Positions 35,181 to 46,075 of a stretch of 64,000 nucleotides of DNA are shown piece by piece. Positions within the stretch are counted from its first letter, which is position 1; each line of letters opens with the position of its first letter. Where the stretch lies: the NCBI GenBank assembly GCA_023653785.1, contig JAMKCH010005346.1, positions 1 to 64,000 on the forward strand, given 5' to 3'. Source of the stretch: Ophioderma brevispina. Lineage: Eukaryota > Echinodermata > Ophiuroidea > Amphilepidida > Ophiodermatidae. Made by a program: the position numbers and the translations under genes. Below the pieces are notes generated by a model. That model was not told the origin of the DNA, searched no databases, and worked only from the letters and a program-made list of their open reading frames with translations.

Positions 35181-36511
35181 TACCACTAACAGCCTTCCAC
35201 TTTACCTTAAACTACAAAATTAAAGTGTTCCTTCCTGGGGGTTAAATATAGAGTCATCTACTTTAAGCTTGGAATGTTCGTCAATATGCTTATATTTTGT
35301 GTGTTGTTTGTTTGGTTGTTTTTGTAAACTGCTTCTTTTTAGGCCCTATGATTCATATGCTCATGGGCCGTTCAAGTCACTTTTTCCACGGCCGATTGAC
35401 TACCCAGTCCCGCCTCTGGCCCTTCATGCAGGCTCTAAGGCCCAACTGAGAAATAAAGCTCTAGCTTATTAATTCTGTTTTACATGTGAGAGACCAGGGG
35501 AGAGTATTGTCAATAAGTCATAAATCCACAGACCACTACAAGCATGGCATACCCTAGCCTAGTATATGAAATTCTGGGACACCTTAATTTGTGTTTATAT
35601 CCCTAAAGAAAAAGCATTAAAATGTTCTTTGGTGACTCTTCACCACTTACACTTACAGTGTTTGGGACGGCCATTATGGGTTCAATTGCCAAGTCCATTA
35701 ACCTTCTATACCCTACCACATGAGACCTCAAACTTAGCATGACATGGCAGTTTCATATTTTATCTTAAGACTTGTGCTTAGGCTGTACTAACTTAATGCC
35801 AATAAAGAGGTTATAACTCAATGGGGTGACTGCTCGCAAACTTGATACTCTGCATTTTTCTGCATTCGCTTCTGCAAATTACAGAGACCGGCAGTCTAGT
35901 CTAGAGTCCTCCTGCCGCATCCTCAAAAGTATTGTTTCATGCAGTCACATGTAAACTCTAACCCTTCCCACTCTTCCATAATCCTGCCACCCTTCCTAAA
36001 ACCAAAAGATATAACAAACACACAATTGTTTGGTTGTGCAGCTATTGTAACGTTGCACTGTTTTTACGGTGTATCTATTGGGTGTGGAACATTTGGGTGT
36101 TTGGAGAGGTGAGAACTCAATGGACTCAAAATTCTGCCCGGAAAGGTCTGCTAGACACTAGTGTCTACAATCCCTGTTGCTTGTTGAGGTACACCTCTGA
36201 ATCACTGGCATATCTAGCTAGACTCTTCCTATTTTAACTTGCCATAGTGTGCGTCGTAATGAATTTAAACAGAGCAGAAAATAGCATGATATGTGAGTGA
36301 GGATTTAGGGTATTTTGGGTGCCCACACCAAAGAATTTGCTTTTGATCGGTCCTGATACAGCAGGAGAAATGTGGTGTCCTTCAAATCGTGTTACTCCCT
36401 ATCTAGCACAAACAACTTATGTCCCAAGCCATCATGGTCAGTTTGGAGGGAATACCCCTAATAGAGCAGTTAATCACTGTTGGGTATGCCTCTGAGGGCT
36501 CAGCAGTCCTT
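35181..36511. other. Unassigned sequence
   Basis: No gene found. The inverse form of the 18-bp motif, TCTGCAAATTACAGAGAC, is at 35871-35888, followed by CGGCAGTCTAGTCTAGAG. Confidence 0.4.
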
Positions 36512-38132
36512 TTAAAGGTGCAACAAAGATTTTGGGGCCCCCAGATATGGTTCCATCACTATTTACTTTCATATACATGGAAACTTGTTAACAAAATCGT
36601 CGGGGTCGGCAAATCATTTCGTTATAATCCGAACTTCGTTGGACCGTGAATCTGCTAAATTTTAGTCCCACCGTACCAGATCATATAAACACTAATTAAT
36701 GTTATTGGTTACACTAACAACAAACACCACTAAACACTGTAAAATATGCCAGGAAAACGTTCAATCTTTTTTTGTTCAACATTCAATTACGAACATTTTA
36801 ATGTGGAACATTTTGACCCGTGTACTGGGTATTTTCTGTTTTCACAATTACATAATTGTGCTAAAAACCGAGTTAAAATTTGGCCTTGAATCTCTCTACA
36901 TGCTACGCAGTAGAGACGAGGGCTGGAGGCACAAAATGAACAGTTGATGACAGTCCCTAGTCACCAGTTCGTTGTACATGTTTTATTCAAAGTGTTTCCC
37001 CTTCAGTTGGTGTATTCTACAGCATAAAGAATTTAAAAAACGGTCCTATGTTTCCGCTATTGAATTTGTGAATTCTGCAATTCATAAACTTCCGGGATTT
37101 CCCCGTGCATCATGTGCATGCATGTGACAATATGCAGATCAACCCTGATCAGATCCGTGTTGTAATTGGCTTGTTGCATTCAGGCTTATGATTATTCATC
37201 AAAGGGTAATCATGTGACGTTCTTCATCCATTATTTTTTTCATGACAGGTGGCATGCCAGAAATGTGTGTCAAGTGATTTTTAGTCAGGAGGAACCTCGT
37301 TTCTATAAAAATGATATATTTAGGAGTTGTTATTGTTTATCATAAAAAAATAATGAATACTGAAACAACAAGAAATTATAACGCCAGACCAATAAATTGT
37401 TCGTGAATTTATTATGCGCCGCAAAATATTTGCCGTACTTCTTACAATGAGTGAAATTCCCAAACAGCCCCGTGCGCGCAGACTGCAAGTCTAGCACTAT
37501 GTGGCCCGGATGTTACCTGCTCGATGCTTTGCTGCAGCGGTAGTGTGGTCTGGCGTCTACGCATTGCATTGACAATTGATTCGGCATGAATTTAGGGATT
37601 TACTATCTTGCGAATATTTTTCCTTCCGCAATGCCAAGTCAAGTCCGTCCAATTTTACTACTTTTCGTTATATTGCATGAATAAACCTGTAATTAATAGA
37701 AGTGTGTGAGGGATTAGGTTCGTACATATCCGATATTCGTTATAATAAAAACATTCGTTGTAAACATGTGATATTTTTACAGAAAGATAGGCGCTAGTCG
37801 GGACCAGGCAGTCTACTTCGGAGTAAGCGGGTTTTCGGTGTAAGCGATTTCGTTATAAACGAGTTTTTCCATTCCTCCACTGTAATTAGACTCATTTATA
37901 AATTCTTCTTACCGTGATTGGCTACAGAAATGTCTTAAGAGGCTGATTTTTCGTATTTGCTACGATAAACGAAAGTAGAAAATTTTTTCATAATTTTTGT
38001 ACAAAGAAACATTTTTCAGCTTAACCTTTTAGAGGGAATATTTTTTGACGGAAGCTTTCATCATGGCAAAACTCAGGACTTTGATTTCTTAAGGGACACC
38101 TGATTGTGAAATGTCTCGTGCAAAACCTTTAA
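36512..38132. mobile_element. TTAA family C element enlarged by internal insertions
   Basis: TTAAAGGTGCAACAAAGATT at the left and CTCGTGCAAAACCTTTAA at the right are the family C ends. The segment from GTAATTAG near 37882 to the right end matches the 31403 copy. The 1621 bp span exceeds the 352-bp copy by about 1.3 kb, so the middle is foreign. Part of it looks like the end of a pogo/Tigger-type element. Pairing of these two ends is inferred from order and orientation. Confidence 0.55.
37690..37882 (-). mobile_element. pogo/Tigger-like terminal segment
   Basis: Reading inward from 37882 on the minus strand: CAGTGGAGGAATGG, AACTCGTTTATAACGAAATC, then CGCTTAC and further TATAACGAAT words. A CAGT start, a flanking TA and repeated TTCGTTATAA words are typical of Tigger-type mariner ends. 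A similar TTCGTTATAATCCGAAC block at about 36617 may be the other end, but no transposase is seen. Confidence 0.5.
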
Positions 38133-38849
38133 ATTGCAATAAATACCTTTCCTGTTTTACATTGCCTTCCTTGTCCAATTGCTCAGAGCAACCACCTTAA
38201 TAAAATGCTTAGCAGTTTACATAAAGGACACCAAGCCCTACAGCCAACATAAAAAATGAACTCTACAGTCATGCACCATTAACACTTCAGTCACCAATAA
38301 CTGCAGAATTCCCACATGTTTTAAAGCACAAAAATAGCGCTTGCATGTTATGCTTCTCAAATGACCGTCACACAATATTTGCAGGTTCATTTTTTATGAT
38401 TTAATCACAAGCATTTCAGGTAAGGCAACTCCTGTCCTTTTTTTTTTTTTTTTATAATTTGGCAGTCTATAAAGTTCTCTAACCAAAGTTCTGCTTATTT
38501 TCTAAAACCTTTCGACACTTTTTAAATTCTTGGTATAAAGTCTTGTACAAGATTTAACTAAACTTCACCAATGCATACCTCTATTATATGCCATGTTTGA
38601 AATGATTCAATTTGGTCCTTCAAGCAAATACATGGATTTTTTTGGTTTGAAACATGCCCAATTTCTCACCAAGCTGAGATTTTTGCATGTTAATGGAATA
38701 ACAGAGCATTATTCCATTTAGCTGTGCCCCAACCAGTTCATTGATACTTCCTATCATGAAAATACAACAAGGCCCTTGGATTAAGTTTCCACTACTTCAT
38801 CCGTGTTTGATTTTTAACAAATTTCATTGCGGGCAAATTATTTTCCTTT
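38133..38849 (-). other. Possible LINE 3' untranslated region and A tail
   Basis: No gene. A run of 17 T at about 38440-38456 would be a poly(A) tail if the minus-strand LINE ended there. That would make 38457-38849 its 3' untranslated region. This is inference from position only. Confidence 0.3.
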
Positions 38850-41800
38850 AAAAATCTATTTAACCTGTCTCTCCTCTATGGAGAATAGACATATAGAGGG
38901 TTTCTTCTCTCTTTCTGATCGTGTCCAAACATTTGGTTCTCAATATGATCCAGCCAGAATGGTTCCAACGTCTGGCTGCTTCACTGAATTCCGCAAGGGT
39001 TCCCTTGTTTGTGCATTGTTGCCCAAGCAAGTGGGCAGACCAAGAGGTGTCCATTGTCTGTGTGCTGTTCCAGTTCCACACCCACAGGTAGTATCCTGGT
39101 CTGCTTCCAGATATCCCCACTTCCTGCAAGGAAACCTTAGATCGGATCGTCCAATTCTGGTTCTCAATCGATTGAGGCATCGCCATTCAGACCCATGAGG
39201 AGTCGGCTCAGTGGGAGATGCTCCCAGGTCAATACCGATAGATTTTACTTGGTTGATGAGCAAGTCTTTCTCTTTCTTTCCAACAAGGCGACTCTCTTTA
39301 CCTCTTAGAGACTGTTTCAAGAGGTGGGCTTTACTTAAGAAACTCTTTGAATTTAAGGCGGTTGGCAGGCCGTACTGTCCAGACCTAGGGTGCTTCACAT
39401 TGGATACTTTGGCAGCTACGCTCTATAGCTGCTCGCTATACTAAACGACTACGACGGATGTCTGGTCTGGTGGAGCAATTCCTGCTAGGCCTAGGATGTA
39501 TAAGTTTTTCCGTTGGTGTTGGACGGAGGCATCCTGTGATAAGCCGGCAGAGGCCTTTAAAAAAAAAAAATAAAACCTGGATCAAGCTTCTGGCATGGGT
39601 TGATCTTTCCCATACATGGCAGGCATACTCTGCACATGAGTACACAGGGCAGTGCCGTCGATCTAGGGTAAGTGGGCGAGCACCCATCTGGTGCCAGTGA
39701 GTTTGTTCAAGATGTTTTGCGTGAACATACTTTACTCTTCGTCTCTCAATGTGGGTCTTATAAGAGAGAAAGAGTGCGGTCCAGGTGACTCCTAGGTAGA
39801 GCAGGGTTATCACACCAACAGTGCTCCAGGGAGTTCCACCAGTACCAGGTAACTTTAAGCTGGACGTTTGGCTCCGGTTGCGTAGATGAAAAGCACCACC
39901 TTGGTCTTAGATGGATTTGCACGTAGGTTGGTTTTCCTCATAATAAGGATTGAGTTCATCCAAAGATTTGGAGAGTCTCTTTCAACAAAACAACTGGAGT
40001 CGGCATCTTGTGCGCTAATTCCAAGAATCGGCTGCATAAATAAAACGACAGTTCCTGCACTCCAGGTTGTGTGTATATATGTTGGAACAGGAGAGGTTGC
40101 AAGCACACTCCCTTGTGGTAGACCATTCTTAGGCTTACGCCATCGGCTCTTCCTCTTCTTTCGCTCCTAGCTGAACAAAGACATCCTGTTTAGCCAGCAA
40201 TCCACGGATAAGGTCAGTCAAGCGGATATCCTGGGTGATTTCCAGGATCTTTTTGGAGTAGGCATCTGTGATAAGCAGTGTCGATGCTGCTGATGGGTCG
40301 ACGAACACGACTCCGGTTAAAAAACCCTTCTCGAAACCTCCTCAATGTGTTTTGAGTTAGGTTGAGTACAAGTCTTGGCTTGTTGTTGATTTGCCTGGTC
40401 GGAAGCTGCTGTTCTGGTTATGATTTGTTCGTCTATCATAGGTGCGATACGATGAGGGCAGGAGGCGTTCCAAGACTTGTAGTATGGCCTAAGGAGTTAT
40501 ATAGGGTGTAGCTCTTGGGGATTGGAGTGGATTTTCCCATGCTTAGGAATGCCATAACATGTCTTCCTCCATATCTTTGGGAACCTGTGGGAAATAAGGC
40601 AATCAACTGTAGAAGCTCAAGAAACCATTTCTTTGCTACTGGACCGAAAATTTTTAGCTGCTAGTAGAGATGTGTCAAGGCCTACTGCTTTTCCTGGGTG
40701 AAGTTAGCATACCGGATTCCAATTCGTCCAAGTTGAAGGGGGCCCCCGGTTACAACCAGGGTCCCACTATACCTCTTATTGTCCCTATTTTGGATCTTCT
40801 TGGTTTCTTGCTGCACTTGCCACTTAATAAGCAGTTGGTGGGCAACTTGGTTGGGTGTAAACATTTGGCTGCTGTGGAAGGTTCTGTTTGGAATTCCCCT
40901 CGGAGCTTTCGGTGGTCGACCATGCTTTCTTGCTGTTAGGTGTTCATATCGGTGGATTCATTAAGTGGTGCCAGGTTTTGATCTTTTCCTGGGAGATCCT
41001 TCTCCGAGACTTCCTCAACCTTAAGCAGTTGTTTCAGCCAAAAAGGACCGCTTCAAACATGGTGATATTATAAAACTCTTGATATTCTGTAGCACATTCC
41101 TTGAAAGGCCTGGTATAGGTTTCCTCCGACAGCCTCTGGGTATGAATCTCCGAGCACTCTTGTTCACTAGTTGGGCATTTGTCATATTTATGGGGTTTTT
41201 GGAGCAATTGTCTTCACGTTCTGATCCAGGTATCAGTGAATCCTTGCCAGTCTGCTTTCTTGTATTTAAAGCGTGCTCTTAAAAGCAACTTTGGTTTGGG
41301 CCTTACTGGCAGCGTTGATTGATACCGATATGGTCGAAATGTTGAGTTTGGTTAACAGATCCATAACAATCTTGCTACATAGGTTAGAGATGTTTTTTGC
41401 TAATAGCTAGATCAGGGTTATACCCTCCTTTCTTCCAGCGGCCATCTATGAAATGATGTCGGCAGCTTAGATTCGTGAAGGAACGTAGATGTTGACTGGT
41501 CTATCCATTCTTCGACAAGCTGTCCGTCTTTTTGTTAGTTTCATTGAGCCCCATTGGGTACTATGGCTGTTGAAGGTCGCCAATTTGAAGAAGTGAGGTT
41601 TGGTGGATTCCAATGGTTGAGTGAGGGTGCTCGAATTCCTACCTGATGAGGTTTGTAGACAGAAGTAACTATGACAGACTAAGCTCAATGGTGAGGACTT
41701 CGATGTTGTTATCATCAGACATGAGGTTGCTTCTACTTTCGGTAACCTGTCTCACAAATATAGCACTTCCTTATTGTCGATGTTGGTCCTTCTCGTGCAA

Positions 41801-41960
41801 GGACCATTCCTGGTATGGTTGGGCGGTGTTATTGATTCCGCTGTGGGTTTCCCTGCAGACATAGGACATCGCAATGGCAGATTGTTACACCCAAAAGCAG
41901 CAATGATGGTACTTTTTGCAACTGGAAAAACCCTCCACATTCAATGACACTATAGTCAAG
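38850..41960 (-). pseudogene. Decayed Jockey-like non-LTR retrotransposon ORF2 (endonuclease-reverse transcriptase)
   Basis: On the minus strand several frames, broken by stops and frameshifts, line up as one non-LTR element in the expected order. First is the endonuclease N-terminus (LTIVSLNVEGFSS at ~41960-41920). Next is the endonuclease core ATFNSHSTQWG at ~41550, where the usual GDFNSH has lost its Asp, followed by GGYNPDLAIS at ~41405-41450. The reverse transcriptase has motif A as GVVFVDPSAAS at ~40290-40325 (catalytic Asp kept), a YADD-like box decayed to FIYAADS at ~40025-40050, and NPSKTKVV at ~39890-39925. A thumb/connection part follows, with YLGVTW, EYACHVWERSTHA and GCLRPTPTEK (39440-39810). 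The C-terminus is a CGCGTGT/QTMD region with a Cys-rich end (38860-39190). An intact element of this kind copies RNA into nicked target DNA. This copy cannot encode an active enzyme. Jockey clade is my best placement; CR1 or I-type are alternatives. Confidence 0.88.
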
Positions 41961-44067
41961 GCAGACCTTAGAAGGCCTGCGCGGAGGTCTATCATGAATG
42001 GATTACTTAAGAAATGATGTTATGGAAAACGGTGTTGGATTTGCAGAGATTAGTTCGATGCTTCGCTTCGCAGTTTTAACACTTTGCTTCGTCTACGTGC
42101 AAGCTAACATGGAGACCACAAGACGGTTTTTCTCACTTCTATAGAGGGTGCTATAAATGTACAAATCATGATCTTTGGAGGCCTCTAATGGCAAGGTTCC
42201 CACAATGAATTTTTGCTGAGTTTTTCAGATGTGTATAGCGCTTGCATATCAGTCGTCAAAAATTGTGTTGCATGCTTAAAATTGCTCTAAAAATACAAGG
42301 TGATGATTTTTGCAGGGGGTCAAACAGCATGTGACTGATATTGCTGGTTATTTGCTTGACTATAAGCATTTTTACGCTTTATCATACGTATGTCTTTTGG
42401 GCATTCGATTGGGAGGCATGGGAATTCATGGTTAGGATCATGAACAGATTAAAATGTCAAGAGCAAGGTGAAAACACCATAGCAGTGTGGTGAGTGATGA
42501 ATCCAAATTAGTTGTCTACGTGTGTCGCCGCCTGAATATTTTTTTTTTGTTTTATTCTCGATTGTCATACTAAATGAGACGTTCAAACAGCTTGGCAGTC
42601 AGACGGGTAGCAAACATAAGCATCATCCCCATTTTACTTAGTCCCTTCTCCTTTTCTTCCTTTATCTAATAAACAATCCTCTTTTTTTTACATGCCATAT
42701 TTGCAAGTAACTAACTGACATTATTGTGATTGTAACATTAGTTCAAATTTGCTGACCTGAAGCTTATCAAATATTGCACAACTCAACCCAGTACATAAAT
42801 TTTTAAAGAATTAGATCTGCTCTTGTTAAAATGCCTTAAACCGACCATTTTCATTTTTGTACAGTCAAAGATACAGCCTATGGTTGATGTTGTTGTGGCC
42901 TGTTTAAACATCACTCCTTCTGTGTGGAGCATGTGGTGTTTAGGCTATATTCAGATAGTGGTGGCTATGGTTTTCAGTGGAAATTTAGCTGAACAAAAGA
43001 CCTACAACAAACCCCCTAAGGGTGTTTTTTTCCAGATTATACAGTATTTGCTAGGTTTTTAAGAAAATGCTCAAAATCACACGGCGAGTGTAAAATATGT
43101 TAATCCACATTCTACATACATTTTGTGGGCTTTTGGTGGTTAATAATGTAGTTCAGTTTCGTACCTAATCATATCATTTTCAAATGGAGAAAATGTGTCC
43201 TAGTAGATTTGGCCCTGCGCCTTTAAAATCCTTATTGCAAGGTTTTTGCTGATATTTCAATCTAACGCGGTTTTTAGTACATATACACCAAAATTGAACA
43301 CAATTTCTGACTTCCCCCAAAGGATTTCCTAAAAATTTATATGACCACTTCCCACAAGATGGTAAAGATTAACAAGAAAATAAATTTTTGGCAAATGCTT
43401 ATCTACCTAGTCCTTCAGAAGACTTAACTTCTTAGGACTCAAGTAAACTGGCTTTTGCTTTCTGGTTTGATACACGTCTTCTTAGCTGTGTGAACCTCTA
43501 TAGTCTTTGCTTTGTCTACCATTCACACATGACACTATGTGCAAATTTATAATAAGCCCCAATATCAGACTGGAAAAATGAACAGAGGCGACGGGAGTTT
43601 GTAGCGCGGTGACAAGTTAAATAAACGACAAAAAAGTGTGAACCTTAATTGTAGGGAGTGAAGCGATTGCGGTAGTGGGGGGTCCACGGGCCTCCTTAGG
43701 GCCCCTGGTGGGAGTTCAGGAGGCAAAGACTCATTAAAAATTGTTTTTGTGTTTGTAAGGGGTTAAATAACCCGTTTTAATATTTTTGATAATTCACGTG
43801 TTAGTTAATAGTTGGAAGCATAATGTTTTTTTTTTTTTTTTTTTGTTATTTTAATAGTCACAGGAAATGTTTATGTCAATAATTCACATCCACTAAAACA
43901 TATAGGTACGTGTTTGCAAAATATCTAATATGCAAGAAGCCAGTTACTTGAGTCCGTAAGAAGTTACGTATTCTGGAGTACAGGTAGCATTGCCACAATG
44001 AGTAAAAGCCAACCAAGTAAGAAACGGAAATCGCACGTGAGGACCTTAAAATTCCACCTACAAGGAA
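41961..44067. other. Unassigned sequence, 5' flank of the LINE
   Basis: No further gene. T17-19 runs occur at 42541 and 43826-43844. A GGGGGTCCACGGGCCTCC/AGGGCCCCTGG block near 43678-43712 resembles a common invertebrate repeat but is too short to class. Confidence 0.4.
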
Positions 44068-44342
44068 GTAGGTAACATGTGGACCAATGGATAAAGTACC
44101 CTACTCGCATGCCAAAGGTTGTGAGTTTGAGCCAATTGGGCAAATGTGTTCACCTTGAGTAAGGCATATTTACCCCAATTACTCCTCTCTAACCCTCTGT
44201 GTAAAATGGGGACTGTATTATTCAATGTTGGGAAGGTAACCGAGACTCGCAGAAGAGGTGTACTGATCCCCCCTCACTGCGATCCAGAACTGCTTTGAGG
44301 GAACCCGGAGGTAAGGACCTCTAATAGCCAACTAGGCTGATT
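44068..44342 (+). mobile_element. tRNA-derived SINE
   Basis: The head reads GTGGACCAATGGATAAAG, with AATGGATAA as in tRNA-Arg-type D arms. CATGCCAAAGGTTGTGAG and a B-box-like GTTTGAGCC follow. The body contains CCCCAATTACTCCTCTC and AAAATGGGGAC, wording I know from SINE bodies of several marine invertebrates. The 3' limit near 44342 is uncertain. Confidence 0.6.
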
Positions 44343-45864
44343 TGAATTTTGGCAGATACCCCGGGGGCATGCACGCAAAAGCCTCCCCCAGATTATACCA
44401 CGCACCTACAGAACATTATATGGCGGAGTTTGTGCAATCGCTTCAAAAAGAGATGGGCACCCAGTTCTTGTGTACACAGGTCTGGAAAACATCTTGCATC
44501 TTGGAATGAGCACTGCATTTGTCAACATTTTAAAATGTCCCCAATTTTCCATGAGTTTTTTTTTTTTGGGGGGGGGGGGTAAATTTCAAGCCTATCTTGG
44601 GCAGCAATGAGCAGTCAATTGACTGTAGCCATATCAAAACTGTCATAAGTATAGTACAAAATCATCCACAAAGTAGATTCTGCGAAAAATTAAAAATAGG
44701 ATGCAAATCCTGCGAGCAACATGCACCTGCTGTAAACGAACTTCTATTCAAGTTGAAGGGATAGGGACAGGTTTTTAGCAGGCGCTACTGATCCAGGCGT
44801 CTTGATTCTCACAGTCATTGTGGCTTGTGTTTGCCCTTGCCCCAGGGATCAGGATTGCTCACCCCATGTTGTAATGCACCCAATAACGAGCGACCACATG
44901 ACGAAACGAGGAGAAACGGACATAGTAAAAACCTCATAGGTTGATCACTTAAACAATAACACCCGCGTCTGGATCTAGGAGGACCTCCAAGCCAAGTCTA
45001 TGTGACACAAACCAAAGGGAAGGTCTATTTACTCTATCTTTTCACCTATTTGCCTGGTCTGTACAGGGGAGTAACAACTGGGGTCACCTTGTTAGAGGGG
45101 GCAAATTCCAGTTTTGAGGCAGATCTCCTGGTTGGGAGGTGAAAATCCGTAGGACAAGACAAAAAGGGGTCTAATAGCATCATTTCAAGCTTTTTTATTC
45201 CCAGCCAAAGTCTGGCGCGTTGAGATCTTTTGGAAATGCTGTGCTTGGCATTGCATAAAAAGAGAATTTATCACTTTGCAAATAATGGTCAGACAATTTT
45301 CAAGAAGATATTCTATCATCCAGACAAAAAAAAAGTTAATCCATTTTCCAGTGAGAAGGCTTGGATAATGTCTTTCAATGAGTAAACATTTTTAGAGGAA
45401 AGCAATCTGTTAGAGATTTAACAACTCAGGAAGTTGACAATTGTAGGGCATCCTAATTACAAAATCACTGAGCATGTCGTAAAATGATATGAAAATTAGG
45501 AGACTAATCTGGAAATGGGCATGCTTGTAGAGAAAGCTAACATATGTGTTATTTCATTAGGATAACCAGGTTCTGCAATTTCATCTGCTTATTTTAATAG
45601 TCATTCTTTATTCAGTTGTTTACTATCCATTTTAGAGTTTCTGGTCATTCCTTCTGTAACAATATACTAGCATATATGGTTTATAATAGCATGGTAAACT
45701 TGACTGAGAGTGCTTCCTGCTAAGATTTCCGCAAGAAACGTGTTAAAGTTTTTTCACGATCAAAATGCACGACTCTCTGATGCTTAAGCGTACTATTATT
45801 GTTCATGTTTTGTGGCTTGGGTAAGCTCCATTGAGAAAAAATGCATCTAAGTCCCGGATGCAGT
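44343..45864. other. Unassigned sequence
   Basis: No gene is supported. A T9G12 run is at about 44559-44580. The remainder shows no bounded repeat. Confidence 0.4.
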
Positions 45865-46075
45865 GAGACGTCATGAAACGAGAAAGACACATATGGATAC
45901 GAAATCACTGGCCGGGCCAGCGACACCGCTCGTAGTGTAGTATCCCCGGGGTCTGGGAGTACGTGGGGACCGGGGGCACTGGTCAGACCCAACCAGAGTT
46001 TCCGGACTTTTCTAGTGTCCCCTCTTCCCTATTTCCTTCACTCCTCCCTAGAAACAGAGGATGCGTTAAGGTTAA
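45865..46075 (+). mobile_element. tRNA-like 'S' element, copy 4
   Basis: GATACGAAATCACTGGCCGG, then GCCAGCGACACCGCTCGTAG and TAGTATCCCCGGGG match the central part of the S copies at 14120 and 16768. The B box is decayed (GGTCAGACCC), and the tail CTTCACTCCTCCCTAGAAAC matches the family's 3' part. Border repeats are no longer clear (GTTAAGGTTAAAG at the right). Confidence 0.6.
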
